A DNA stretch of 64,000 nt from NCBI GenBank assembly GCA_037893225.1, contig JAZGUH010000186.1, forward strand, positions 868,001-932,000, read 5' to 3'. Under the pieces are notes generated by a model. That model was not told where the DNA came from. It ran no database searches and worked only from the letters and a program-made list of their open reading frames with translations. Of the stretch, positions 32,174-43,204 are shown one piece after another. How positions within the stretch are numbered: position 1 is the stretch's first letter; every line of letters starts with the position of its first letter. Source of the DNA: Hippasteria phrygiana (Eukaryota > Echinodermata > Asteroidea > Valvatida > Goniasteridae). Position numbers and translations under genes: made by a program.

Positions 32174-32322
32174 CATTTTCAAAGTGAACAAAGAAACTGG
32201 CACGAGCGGGATTCGAACCTGCGACCTCCGGGTTACCGTACCGGCGCTCTACCAACTGAGCTATCTTGCCCTATGTTGGCGGTCTCCCAAATTGTCAGTA
32301 TCTTTGTGGATTGTTTGATGAA
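32174..32322 (-). mobile_element. tRNA-derived SINE with 13-bp target-site duplication
   Basis: Flanked by ATTTATCTGAATG at 32161-32173 and 32323-32335, a perfect 13-bp target-site duplication typical of LINE-mobilised SINEs. The head is the tRNA-like segment at 32199-32270. It was inserted into the AACGTT block, so it is younger than that block. Confidence 0.8.
32199..32270 (-). other. tRNA-like segment, not a functional tRNA
   Basis: The minus strand has A box TAGCTCAGTTGG (32252-32263) and B box GGTTCGAATCC (32209-32219) and can form a cloverleaf. There are mismatches in the acceptor and T stems, the anticodon loop ACGGTAA lacks U33, and the apparent anticodon would be GGU. The perfect target-site duplication around it supports a SINE head. 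Confidence 0.7.
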
Positions 32323-33339
32323 ATTTATCTGAATGGTTTGGTTTGGTTTGGTTAGTATACTCATATTACATTTACACATACAACATTTTGTCGTCTATAA
32401 CATCATGGTTCACTAACTTTTAGGAATACAATCAACGTTTCGGTTTAGAGAGTTTGCTCATTGATATTCTGTTTGATCAATGTTGGCATGGTTATATTAA
32501 CAAGTTACAACAACGTTATTGTAACATTTCAATGTAACACTTTTCAACGCTACCCAGATAGCATACAAACGTATAGACAATGTTACATTAACGTTCGCCG
32601 TAGTATTACATTGACGTTAAATATCAACGTTTTCGGTTTGGTTAGTTTGCTCATTGGTGGTATGCTGAATCAACGTTGGCACGGTTATTCAAAAACGTTA
32701 CAACAACGTCATTGTAACATTTCAATGTAACATATTTTAAACGTTAACATTGTTGAGAAATAACCAGGACAGAATGTTTGAACATTATTTCGTTACAATT
32801 ACTGCTTTGAGGGTATATAACGTTCATGGTTTCTTTAGTTCAGTTGCTTTGTTCATTGATTTTATGTGGAATAGAATTTGACATGGTTAGTTGAAAGCGT
32901 TACAGCAACCAAATTGCACTTTTTCAATGTAACGATTTTAAACGTGTATTTAGTCGGCAAATAATCAGAAAGGTAACGTTGGAACAAAGTATGATTATTG
33001 CACTAATGTTAAGTAATATACTTTTTTATTGATATTAACTCGAAGCAATGTTAGTAATGCTGAAAACGTTACAACCACCCCATTGCAGTATTTTGCATCT
33101 GACGTTTTAAAATCAACCTGGATGGAATCATCGAACAACTGTAACCGTTTACAGGATTAATGAAGAAACTTTCGATTTAGTTATTTTGCTAATTGTCGAA
33201 TAAACGTTATCGAAACATTGTCGAATGGATACGTTAAAAGAAATGTGATGTTTACCATGTAATAAAAATGAAGTTTGGTTTTGCAAATGGTTCGTATTAT
33301 TTTGAATAAAGGTTCGAGCATGGTTTACTTTAACGTTGA

Positions 33340-34500
33340 AACATTGTTTGAACTTGATGTTGGCTAATAGCAGTTCAGTGGATAACGTTAAAACAATGTT
33401 AGCAGAAGGTTGGTGAGGTTGATTGAACCGTGGTTAACGTTAAAGCATTGTATTCAGGAGGTTAGCAAGGTTGGTTGAATTAAGGTTCATTAAACAACGT
33501 TAAAGCAGCGTTTGAAGAAGGTTAGCGAGGTTGGTTGAACCGAGGTTCGCAAAAGTACGTTAAAACAACGCTCACCGATGGTCAGCGAGGTTAGTTGAAC
33601 AACCGTTTACTAAACAACGTTAAAGCATCATTTGCGGAAGGTTGGTGAGGTTGATTGAACCGTGGTTCACGGAACAACGTTAAAGCATCGTATTCGGGAG
33701 GTTAGCGAGGTTAGTTGAACAGAGGTTCACTAAACAACGTTAACGCAGCCCTTTGCAGAAGGTTAGCGATGTTGGTTGAACGGTGGTTCTCTGAACAACG
33801 TTAAAGCATTGTTTACAGTAGGTTAGCGAGGTTAGTTGAAAGGTGGTTCATTTTAAAACGTTGAAAAATCGTTGGTCGCAGGTTAGCAATGTTCGTTGAA
33901 TTACGGTTAATTGTATAACGTTAGAGCATCGTTTGCTGAATGTAATGATGGTCTATTGAAAGGTAGTTATTTGAACAACGTTAAGGCATCGTTTTCAGTA
34001 GGTTATCGAGGTTAGTTGAACGGCGGTTCTCTGAACAAGGTTAAAGCATTGTTTACCGTAGGTTAGGGAGTTTAGTTGAACTGTCGTTCTATAAACAATG
34101 TTATAGCATCGTTTTCGGAAGGTAAGCGAGGTTGGTTGAATGGTGGTTCACTTTAAAACGTTGACAAATCGTTGGTCGAAGGTTAGCAATGTTAGTTAAA
34201 TTAAGGTTTATAGAAAGACGTTGGATCATCGTTTGCTGAAGGTGAGCGAGGTTGGTTAAGGTATTGTTACCTGAATAACGTTAAAACGTCGTTTGCTGAA
34301 GGTAACGGAGGTTGGTTGAATGGTGGTTAACTGAAAAACGTTAAGGCATGTTTTCATTAGGTTAGCGAGGTTAGCTGAACAGGGGTTCTACAATCAACGT
34401 TATATATACATGTAGTATCGTTTTTAGAGGGTGAGCAAGGTCGGTTGAATGGTGGTTAACAAATCAACGTTAAAGCATCGTTCGGCGAAGGGTTCCAAAG
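33340..34500. repeat. 60-bp minisatellite, about 19 copies
   Basis: The diverged unit is close to exactly 60 bp: AACAACGTTAAAGCATCGTT, then TGCGGAAGGTTAGCGAGG, then TTGGTTGAACGGTGGTTCAC. Copies differ by 10-30% by eye, so the array is old. Confidence 0.85.
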
Positions 34501-34764
34501 TTAGTTCAATGGTGGTTCCCCAGACAGCACGCAAACGTAGAAAACGTTACGTGAACGTTTGCCGCATTACTACTTTAACGTTAAACGTCAACGTTGTGGT
34601 TTGGTTAGTTTGCTCACTGATATTATGTTGCATCAACAGTGACAAGGTAATGGTAGAATAAACGTCACAACAACGTTAATGGAACATTTCAATGTAACGG
34701 TTTTTAAACGTTCATATAGTCGGAATATAACCAGCAAGGGAATGTTGGAACAAAGTTATATTTT

Positions 34765-35335
34765 ACCCTTAAATATCTCTTCGCGATCAAACATTTCAAC
34801 CCGAACGTGATGCATTCTTGCGCTATATGTTCTTTGAAAAGCGCATGTTTAAATTGTGAGTGCTTTTTTTTTTTTTAAAGCAAGATTTCATATTTTCTAT
34901 TAAAAAAAACATCCCAGGGCCAATAATATTCTTGTTTCCCCTCTAACTTAGACTTGTTCTTTGTTTTGAAATCTTTCCAGTCAGTCATTTCATTATTGTA
35001 CTAATAGACATTACCCTAACATGTATGTTTAATATAAATTACGCATATTGATGACAATGTACTATGCTGTCGCCACCTTTTCACCAAAATAACTTGGGGA
35101 AAACAGAATTTGGCACTGAGAATTCTGTATGGAAGTACATGTACATAATGTATGTACTGAAAATGATCCCCATAAAAAAGCAAAGAATTCCATATCTCAC
35201 CGCCACCTTAGACATTGTGTACAAAGTCTATGGGCCATGACAGACAAAATCAAAGTATTTTCAAAGAAAAAATAAAAATTTTCTTACTCCTAAATTAGTG
35301 TTTCTTTATCAGATTTACACTTCTTGGTAGTTGTC
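34765..35335. other. No supported gene
   Basis: AT-rich sequence with a T run at 34867-34878. No coding or recognisable element. Confidence 0.5.
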
Positions 35336-35341
35336 AAGTCA

Positions 35342-35915
35342 TATTATATAATTATAATGAAAATTGTGTGTGTTCAATGTCCCATGAGCACCAGCCTCTA
35401 CACAAGTCTAGTATTACTATAACTAGTAGAACTGCCACTAATAAATTGGGTTTAAAACTTTCAATTAATATTGTGACTGACACTGACCGTTATTAATTTA
35501 TCTCAAAATATAATTGAATATTCAGTGATAGATATCTTGATAATCAGAATCACATGAGGATGAGGGATGAGCTCCTACTGAGGTAAGTATCATTCACCAG
35601 AGAAGTCCTCATAATAGGGCCGTTCACACATGACAATTAGGGCGAATTGGATCGCGATGCAAAGATCGATTTTTTTGTTGACGAACATTCACACATGTCA
35701 ATTTAGTGCGAATTAGATCTCGAAGCAAAAATTGATATATTTGTTGGCGACCATTCACACTCAGGGAGAACTCTCGCTCGACCGCAAGAACATCCGAACT
35801 GCGCATGCGTGAATCTCCACAGTAGATTGACAGAGATGCCAACCAGTTAGATAAAAGAAAAGCGAAATAGGATAATACGATATCGCCTATTGAAAATACG
35901 ACTTTTCATCTTTCA
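35342..35915. repeat. Segmental repeat R1, copy 1 (second copy 43655-44222)
   Basis: Almost identical to 43655-44222 over about 570 bases, from ATATAATTATAATGAAAATT onward. Inside is a twofold internal repeat (GTTCACACATGACAATTAGG and related). Small indels distinguish the copies. Confidence 0.85.
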
Positions 35916-35921
35916 AAAAAA

Positions 35922-36248
35922 ATAGAGAAAATGTTCCTCATTTTCATACAGAATTGCGCATGCGCACTAGTTTTCCCCATTTTTCGGCGGGAGATTTTAC
36001 GAAATTCCCAAGACGTTGTTACTGGCGGTTCGTGGCTATTAAAGGGGCTGTGTCGTCACGATCATAGCAGGCTTGCGGCTGTACACTGAATCCCGAACTG
36101 ATGAACGCAGATGAACCCAGTAACTGCAAATAATACCCCACGACCGCGCGCTGACCTACAGGGCTCGCGCGCGCTGACCCACAGGGCGCGCGCGCCAGAT
36201 CAGATTACAATTGCAATGACTGCTGCATGCATGATCCTGTAGTTATGA
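35922..36248. repeat. Segmental repeat R2, copy 1 (second copy 37836-38162)
   Basis: About 327 bases nearly identical to 37836-38162; I noticed one C/T difference (GACTGCTGC versus GACTGTTGC). It is GC-rich with GCGCGC words. The second copy is cut by the LTR element at 38163, so this copy gives the uninterrupted site. Confidence 0.88.
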
Positions 36249-36249
36249 T

Positions 36250-37830
36250 ACATACTGCATGTACAAGTATTTTGTATGTGTTTGTGCCACCAAAAATATA
36301 CGATAGGCCTACAGTCGAACATAGTCCGTGACACCCCACCCGCCAAACGCCAAAATGTACCATGACAGAACTAAACGAAAATAAGTAAATAAGTAAATCT
36401 GTATTTATAATTGTAAAATAAATAATGCACCAGCCCCTTCCTATACAAAAATAAAGTTGTAGGCCTATGTATCGAAATAAATTTCGACTAAAATCGGCTG
36501 TGCGTGCAATGATGAGCAAATCAAAGTAAAACAGCTATACTGATGCCGATATTGAGTCCACGACCTTGTGTTACATTTGACGGCAGGAATTTATGGAAAG
36601 TTACATCATAAGAGTTATTTCAACACTATCAAATAATAAACACAATAATAACAGGTATTACCAATAAATAATATACGCCAAACAAATGAGATTTCACCAG
36701 TGGCGAGTAAATCCGTGTCGAAAAGTGGGGATGATTATTGAATTTGTCAACAAGTACTGCATCTTGAACTTTTTCTCAACGGGGGATACCCCTGCCCTAA
36801 ACACCGCTTGAAATGTGAAACATCACTTTGTGTACAATTTCCCCTTTTTAAATTTACGAAACAAAAAAGAAATACAAATCGGCGGGCCCCTGAACTCCTT
36901 CCCCGTGTTTACGCCACTGGCGCACAGATCCCCACATCACTATGATAAAGATGCTACCGAAGAAACAAAGAAATAAACCCCGATAAATATTCAAACAACC
37001 CTAATTTTCACCTGTTTTGCACGAATTATTCGCTTATTACTTTTTATGACATGAACAATTCACATACCGAGTACATGGATCGGATGTATACTGTACATGT
37101 AATGTATGTACTGTACATGTTGACTATACATTACATGTAGACTTGATGTGCGGAAATGTTGTTTCACACAGCGAGTTGTTAACAAGTGCCATTGGAATAG
37201 CGACCAAGTAAAGTTGTTTCAGCTCTATCTATCAACTGCTTAAAAAAAAATGTACTTCTAAGTTCTAGATTTAAATTTTTTTTTTCGCTGCTAAAGAACT
37301 GTCTGCAGCCACTACCCCTCTTTTAGTACCATGATAATTTTGTTATTAAAGTGACGGGTCAAAATAAGCCTACCCGAACAGTGGCGCGCCCCGGACATGC
37401 TGCCATTCGGAGCGCGTCACGCGTCCAGGTAGCCACGCGTGCCTTGACAAAAGGCTATCATCCGCCAAACGGCTGGAAAGGAGCGCCGTTTTTCTCTCTT
37501 GTTTTCGCCATCCAACAACACAAAACTTTGAACAGGTTAGTAGAACGATATTTCCTGTAAAACACTAACCCCCAAATCCGCCCATTTTTGAAAATTGTAA
37601 CAATGACCGATCATGTACATTACCTTTAAGGACATTTATTTTGCAAGCTTCGACTTCTCAGAATATGCACCCATGTCTGTGCCCGCAATTATTTTTTTAT
37701 TATTTTTATTTACTGGGTATTTAGTATTGTGAAGGGAAATTCGCGAACGGCGCCCCTTCGGCCAGTAGTATAGATAGCTACCAGACTATTGTGCAACTTC
37801 ATGGCAGCTCTTCTTCGTATATGCGCGTGC
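36250..37830. other. No supported gene
   Basis: Mixed sequence with TACATG microsatellite words near 37090-37140. Open frames are short and lack motifs. Confidence 0.5.
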
Positions 37831-37835
37831 GTGAA

Positions 37836-38162
37836 GAGAAAATGTTCCTCATTTTCATACAGAATTGCGCATGCGCACTAGTTTTCCCCATTTTTCGGCG
37901 GGAGATTTTACGAAATTCCCAAGACGTTGTTACTGGCGGTTCGTGGCTATTAAAGGGGCTGTGTCGTCACGATCATAGCAGGCTTGCGGCTGTACACTGA
38001 ATCCCGAACTGATGAACGCAGATGAACCCAGTAACTGCAAATAATACCCCACGACCGCGCGCTGACCTACAGGGCTCGCGCGCGCTGACCCACAGGGCGC
38101 GCGCGCCAGATCAGATTACAATTGCAATGACTGTTGCATGCATGATCCTGTAGTTATGATAC
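37836..38162. repeat. Segmental repeat R2, copy 2, interrupted by the LTR element
   Basis: Matches 35922-36248 up to ATGATAC, where the TG of the LTR begins. Confidence 0.88.
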
Positions 38163-38421
38163 TGTAGCGGTCCGGCGGCCCTTCCGCCCTGCTTCCTGAC
38201 TGGGGATGCCACCGGACGATCGCTGACAGGATAGGGCCTTCCCGACGAGCGGTGTTCGGGAAACCCGGGACGTAACTCCGTTTGGAGGAAGTCTACCCCC
38301 CAGACACCACAATGGGCCAGTGACATTCACGCATTCACGCTCACCTCAATAGGCTCACTCACTCGATTGACAACATACAAATCACCAAGTCACAGTGCGT
38401 CAGATATTTGTGTACACAGTG

Positions 38422-38427
38422 GTTTAT
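38422..38427 (-). terminator. LTR polyadenylation signal AATAAA
   Basis: The minus strand reads GGGAGTTGAATAAACCACTG, about 330 bases downstream of the LTR TATA box. Confidence 0.55.
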
Positions 38428-38755
38428 TCAACTCCCGCCTAATAGGCGGCTCTTGGATAGGTGGTTCCTAGATAGGTGGTTCCTATATAGGTGGTTCCTT
38501 AAGTAAACTGAAACTCGGTCATAACTTGGTTGGTTTACTCTGCGGTGTTCACTCACCGACTATATGCTCAAGGTAGCCCTCTCGGTGGGTCCCGCTTCTC
38601 TGCGCGCTAGGTGATTAGCGGTAGCAGCGGAGACTAAAGATTCACGGCCAAAATCAGCGGCAACGCTAAGCAGTCACACAAAGTTGGAGAGTTGCTCAGA
38701 GCGACGTGCGAGACTCAAGAGAGCAAAAAGCAAGAGCCACGCACGGCCGACGCGT

Positions 38756-38765
38756 CCTTATATAC
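38756..38765 (-). promoter_or_regulatory. LTR TATA box
   Basis: The minus strand reads GAGTATATAAGGACGCG, a consensus TATATAAG in the middle of the LTR. Confidence 0.6.
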
Positions 38766-38909
38766 TCGCGGGCGGCACGTGCTCACTGCCCTACCTCGGG
38801 CAATACAACGCTCTGCAAAGCTAGCTGTAGCAGCATGGGACCACCGACGCGGGCACCAGTACGTACCCTAGACTGGTACTAGATCCCTAACTCAATGTTT
38901 CGTTACACA

Positions 38910-39324
38910 GCCTCGCCTTAAGTTTGGTCAGTCCCTTTGACCAATAAACTTATACATCAAAAGAACGAAACATTGCTACGCCTAAAGTCTCTTACATAAA
39001 GGCAATGCATCAGCTCAAAAACAAATGAGGTTCATCTGAACCATTAAAACTTTTGTAAATTAACTAAAGTCTTCTGCACTTTACAATGATAATCATAGTA
39101 GCACCGACATGACTGAAATCTTAGAAAATCGGTAGGCGATCATAATAAATTAACGTTAATACAAAGGGCTTCATAAACTCTGAATAAACTTTAACAAAAC
39201 TTGGAGCACTAACATAGGTGCGGCTCTAATCCAAAGATAACTAACAGGTGTTTTATTGTTGTTGTTTACTAGGCGCTAATGTTCCTTCTATTAGCATGCC
39301 TAAAGTTCATTGTCCAGGTTCGCC
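38910..39324 (-). other. Non-coding segment between the LTR and the zinc-finger ORF
   Basis: About 415 bases with no coding. The purine-rich AAGGCGAGG on the minus strand immediately before the LTR may be the remnant polypurine tract. Confidence 0.5.
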
Positions 39325-40692
39325 TTAGCGAACTCCTGCCATAAAGTTCACATGGAAGACTCGCTCGGTCTGGTCCTTGGTCACCAGCACTCCTTCCTGG
39401 TAAACACTACGCGTTTCCGTTTCCGTAATCTTCGTAATGTTCCCGATCATGCTCCTTTTGAGCTCCTCATTTACCATCGGGGGTCCTACACCTATCACGC
39501 TGGTGTCCTCGTCCCTCACCAGTCTGCGGATCCTTGTAGGCTGTTGATCCTCAGCGGCTCCTGCGGTTGCAAGCGGGGGCCTTAGGAATACTACGTCGTA
39601 GTGTCGTGCACGGCGTTCATGCACAGTTTGATTAGTGCCAGTTATGACCTTGGTGTGACCACCTTCAGTGATTTTCACAGAAAGCCCCGACAGCAAGTAG
39701 CTGATCCGCAACTCCCTAGGTGACTTGTCCTCTTCATTTTTCCCCGAGGAAGACTCATCCGACGACATCGCTTGTTCAGCTCCTTGCTGACTCAGCATTT
39801 TCATCATGCTCAGAGGTTTTCCTCCAGGCGTCGGAACAGGCATTTTACTCACAGGCGCCTCGTCAATGTCCCATGACATTGACATCGGTGACAAAGCTAT
39901 CTCTGCCGCTCCTCCTAGTGGTGATTCTTCGAGCGGCTCCGCAGACTCGATCTCTACCATTGCGGCTACATCCGGAAGGTCAGTGGCTGCCTCACTGCCC
40001 GTCTTTGACGACTCTACCGTCGGTGCCTTCGCGGCCTTCGCTACCTCAAACGGCTCAGGCACTCTTATGCCCTGCCGTTGTGGTGGCTCTGTCGATTCTG
40101 GATGACTCTTCTTCGCCTCTGCGCCTTTAGGTGGAGTGGTTTTACCCTCAGGTGCTTTGGACACAGTGCAGGGTACTGCATCACTTTTTCGTGGCTTTTT
40201 AGCAGGCCGCTCTTCTCGATTAGCCTTACTGCTATGCCGCATGCCTGTGGCTCCTTCCTGCTTCCTCTTCCTCTCCGGAGAAGCTTTCAGTGTCACCTTT
40301 ATGTCACTGTCGTTGCGGCTCCCTGGAGTCTCGGTGCGCCTTAGCCCACCTTCACTTCGACGCTTGTTTCCATTCTCCTTTCGACGTCTGTCTTCACGGG
40401 ACTCGTGAGTCTCGCCCCTGATTTCGCTGACTTCATCTATGCGATCCGGGTGACAGTCACTGTAGTGTGCCTTCAAATTATCTCGGCGGTTGTTCTTGTG
40501 GGCGCAGCGCCTACACCAGTAGTACAGATGCGGCCCATGCTCCGTACTCAGGTGGCGATCCAGGCTTCTCTTGTGAAGTTGTACTTGGCACTCGGGACAT
40601 CTCGTATGGTCCCGGTCCACCTTCTCTTCCTGACTGTCCCGACCCATCATGTGTAGATCCTGTAGTGGGGATGGATAAGAAATGTATGACAT
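39325..40692 (-). CDS. Gypsy element extra ORF: zinc-finger, charged protein
   Basis: An uninterrupted 455-residue frame downstream of pol. Residues about 32-53 carry CPECQVQLHKRSLDRHLSTEH, a C2H2 finger. Residues about 59-81 carry a second Cys/His group (YWCRRCAHKN...HYSDCH). A long basic, Ser/Pro-rich region (residues 90-330) follows, with several Lys/Arg clusters that could be nuclear signals, then a more ordered C-terminus with a repeated TKVITGTNQT / ITKITETETR-like pattern. There is no signal peptide or membrane segment, so it is not an envelope gene. I do not recognise a named family. It could be a nucleic-acid-binding accessory protein of the element. Confidence 0.7.
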   Translation of the reverse strand: MSYISYPSPLQDLHMMGRDSQEEKVDRDHTRCPECQVQLHKRSLDRHLSTEHGPHLYYWCRRCAHKNNRRDNLKAHYSDCHPDRIDEVSEIRGETHESREDRRRKENGNKRRSEGGLRRTETPGSRNDSDIKVTLKASPERKRKQEGATGMRHSSKANREERPAKKPRKSDAVPCTVSKAPEGKTTPPKGAEAKKSHPESTEPPQRQGIRVPEPFEVAKAAKAPTVESSKTGSEAATDLPDVAAMVEIESAEPLEESPLGGAAEIALSPMSMSWDIDEAPVSKMPVPTPGGKPLSMMKMLSQQGAEQAMSSDESSSGKNEEDKSPRELRISYLLSGLSVKITEGGHTKVITGTNQTVHERRARHYDVVFLRPPLATAGAAEDQQPTRIRRLVRDEDTSVIGVGPPMVNEELKRSMIGNITKITETETRSVYQEGVLVTKDQTERVFHVNFMAGVR

Positions 40693-40738
40693 TTAAGATA
40701 GGTCGCGTCTCTGCTCGCTCTCACAACCATTATCACAC

Positions 40739-41068
40739 TTAAAGATATCTCTGGGGCATTTTGCGATGCCTGAGGGGATTCCGACGCGGTAGTGGGGGCT
40801 CGGTACGGCATGTTTGCCCTTCCGTGTTTTCGGGACTATTTTGAACGTTGGGGATGGAGATCGTTATATGTGGCATCTCCTCAGCAGGGTTACTGGGCGC
40901 TGGTGACGTTCTTGGAGCGAAAGGACTTGCAGTTGGGTTTGGAAATCGCCTCCCTGGTGTAGGCGTCTCTGTCCGCTCACTGGAATAACATTCTGTTCGC
41001 CCTGGAACGCTGGTTTCGTGCTGCGGGATGAGTGTATCTGCATTGGCCTCCTCTGTCGTGATCTCCAT
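40739..41068 (-). CDS. Gypsy pol tail ORF, proline-rich
   Basis: A 109-codon frame, rich in Pro/Thr/Glu, ending RRNPLRHRKMPQRYL. That end is the usual C-terminus of Ty3/Gypsy pol proteins. It is in the same frame as the integrase fragment, separated only by TGA (41069-41071), and starts with the ATG that follows immediately. It is either a recent nonsense change or a stop used for readthrough or termination-reinitiation. Confidence 0.65.
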   Translation of the reverse strand: MEITTEEANADTLIPQHETSVPGRTECYSSERTETPTPGRRFPNPTASPFAPRTSPAPSNPAEEMPHITISIPNVQNSPENTEGQTCRTEPPLPRRNPLRHRKMPQRYL

Positions 41069-41535
41069 TCACGAGACAAGTGGCTTTCCTATGTAGGGTT
41101 TCAAGCGGTCCCGATGCACAACCTTCATCTTCCCATGCTTTTTCCGTTGGATCCTGAAGATGACCTCGGATAGTTGGTGCACAATCAGATACGGGCCCTC
41201 CCATCGGCACTGCAGTTTAGGCGAAATGCCTTTCCTTTTTGCCGGATTGTACAGCCACGCAAAATCTCCAACCACCAGTTTATCCCTAACGGCTCGTCTG
41301 TCGTAGTAGGTCTTTTGCCGCCTTGCACTTTGTTTCAGACACTCACGCGCCCTACCGTGTGCGAGCCTCAACTGCTCTCTTAGTTGTTGCGCGTAGTCAG
41401 ATTCAACGTCTTCAACATCTTGTTGGTCGTTACTGGGTTGTTCAACAGTCAAGTCAATAGGAAGGCGCACCTCACGCCCGAGCATCAGCATATTAGGTGA
41501 TTCACCTGTTGACTCTGGGATCCCTTCAGCAACTG
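41069..41535 (-). pseudogene. Gypsy integrase, C-terminal fragment
   Basis: The frame reads ESTGESPNMLMLGREVRLP (end of the integrase core region), a helical linker with RQKTYYDR, then VGDFAWLYNPAKRKGISPKL, WEGPYLI and VVHRDRLKPYIG, the chromatin/DNA-binding C-terminal module of Gypsy integrases. The catalytic DDE core is missing. The open frame continues rightward to 41629, but residues there belong to the neighbouring C2H2 protein. Confidence 0.85.
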
Positions 41536-42030
41536 CAAAAGTATGTGCTTTGTGCTTCATGAATGAACATATGTCTTCGATCAAACTACTGGTTTCCTGT
41601 ACAACATGTGTAACATGTGACTTGGGCACACTATAGATGAAGCAAGTAATCTGGAAAGTAGTACAGCTGCATATTCTTCCACTTCTTCTTGCCCAAAATT
41701 ATCCCAGATTTGTTCATCTGCAATATCGTCCTCATCACCTGCAGGAACATGCAATTCATCATCATCTGATTCACTTCCATCATCGAAGTTCCCTAATATT
41801 TTATTTACTCGTGGAACATGCTGATCTTCTTGGTTAGCATGGAATTTCAAATGTTGTTTGAAGATAGAAATACGTCCTGAATAGGTACGCTGACACTGAT
41901 CTTGACTACATACAATGCTTTCTGTGAATTCCCTTTCAATGATTATTTTATGAACCATTTTGAGATGCCATAATAGGCTGTTCTCATTTCCCGGGACCAC
42001 ATTACCACATTTTGGACATAAAAACCCCAT
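41536..42030 (-). pseudogene. C2H2 zinc-finger protein, N-terminal fragment
   Basis: The frame starts at ATG 42030: MGFLCPKCGNVVPGNENSLL, WHLKMVH (finger 1), then CSQDQCQRTY and FKQHLKFH (finger 2), an acidic stretch (FDDGSESDDDE) and a helical AAVLLSRLLASS. A frameshift near 41640 moves into the frame with SHVTHVVQETSSLIEDICSF. At about 41535 it fuses to Gypsy integrase. I recall similar N-termini in invertebrate multi-copy hypothetical proteins, so it may be transposon-related rather than a host gene. Confidence 0.6.
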
Positions 42031-43200
42031 TATTTTATAAATTTTCCTTCAACAATTCTTGCACCTTCAGTTTCTGCAGTTCTCGGAGAAATTTCAATCG
42101 TGGTCCTACAGGTTGGATCAGCTCCATCACTGTTCCTGGTTCCAGAAGAAAGAACGTTTCTGGGTCGATTTCATTTTCTGTACAGAAATGAAAGTGGTAA
42201 TACCGAGGTTACTTCATGAAATCTCTCAAAACATTGTTAATTGAATCTTAACTTCCACCCAGCCCGACCACCCATTTCTCAAAGTTCCAATGTTGAAGGT
42301 AGGGCTGGTGCATAAAGAACATTTAAAGCACTTCCCATAGAAACTTACTTAAAATCTTATGGATAATTTAAAGGTGTTTATTTTTAAAAAGGAAAAATTG
42401 TTTATTTCTTTGATACGTTTAAGATATTTTTTTAAATAAACAAAATTATTGGCTTCTAATCAGCATCCTAAATCCAGTTCTCAGTACATGTAATTAGGCA
42501 GGGCGCGACAAACCCGCTTGCAGGCAAGCAAACGTCAAACTCACTTTCCTGTTAGGGCAAGTGGTCATTTTTACAATAAAAATATACAAAATGACATTAC
42601 AAGTGCTCTATAATAAACAGTGAAAACATCTCGAATAAAAGTACAAGGTACAAAAGTAAAAATTGCAAAAATTGACATTTTTCAGATTAGGGTAGCGGGA
42701 CCGCCGATTACATCGCTAAAATGTGATATTTAAAATAAAGGATACATTTTCCATTGCTACTGCGGTTCCCCTGTGACTTTGCTATGTATTGTATGTGTGT
42801 GATATGTGATATGCTATCATGCTGTGCATTTTAAAGTGATTTTACCATGCATATATACAGACCGGCCGAAAACTACCCCCGTTCGAAAACACCCTCCTCT
42901 ACTCTACTGTCAGTTCTGGCGGGTTATCGGAGTCATTGTGTACATTTCTTAATCGCCGCAAGCGCTGAATCTCGCCCCAAAAATTTGGTCGTCAAAAATT
43001 GTGCGGGCGCGATATCGAGTATTTTTGTGGAAAAAAGTCTTATATAATTGGCCGAGTTTGTCTAACATCGGAAGTGGAATGAAAACAACATGCGATGCCG
43101 ATGGCGATAAAAATCGGAGGGAATTTCTTCGGTTTTGAACACGATTTTGACTTTGGATTTTGCTGGAAAATTAAGAAGTTTTCTAACGGCCATTTAACAG
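42031..43200. other. No supported gene
   Basis: AT-rich sequence. Around 42700-42840 there are TGATATGTGATATG words. Nothing coding could be supported. Confidence 0.5.
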
Positions 43201-43204
43201 GGCT

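Larger units (their letters stand above)
31707..34760. repeat. Composite AACGTT-rich repeat block
   Basis: Three kilobases dominated by AACGTT words. A segment beginning CAGATAGCACGCAAACGTAG appears at 31710, as a diverged copy at 32564 and again at 34512 (CAGACAGCACGCAAACGTAG). It flanks an internal minisatellite. No coding. It looks like a non-autonomous element with repeated termini surrounding an expanded array. Confidence 0.75.
38163..38909 (-). repeat. 3' LTR of the Gypsy element, about 747 bp
   Basis: On the minus strand it runs from TGTGTAACGAAAC to GGACCGCTACA, with the TG...CA ends normal for LTRs. A TATA box and an AATAAA signal inside it have the right order and spacing. The other LTR is absent, so similarity-based dating is not possible. 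Confidence 0.8.
38163..41535 (-). mobile_element. Gypsy/Ty3 LTR retrotransposon, 5'-truncated
   Basis: Minus-strand element consisting of the integrase C-terminus, a short tail frame, a zinc-finger ORF and the 3' LTR. Gag, protease, RT, RNase H, the integrase core and the 5' LTR are missing. At about 41515-41540 it joins a C2H2-protein fragment. The loss of the 5' part is by deletion or recombination, not by LTR-type insertion. Confidence 0.85.

Noticed and set aside
32199..32270. Functional tRNA gene
   Set aside because: Mismatches in the acceptor and T stems, no U33, and a perfect target-site duplication around it indicate a SINE head.
31730..34760. p53- or E-box-like binding-site array (AACGTT words)
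   Set aside because: The words are part of long tandem and dispersed repeats. Nothing in the sequence supports a binding function.
39720..40408. Plus-strand open frames opposite the Gypsy zinc-finger ORF
   Set aside because: Shadows of the minus-strand 455-codon ORF, which has coherent Cys/His motifs.
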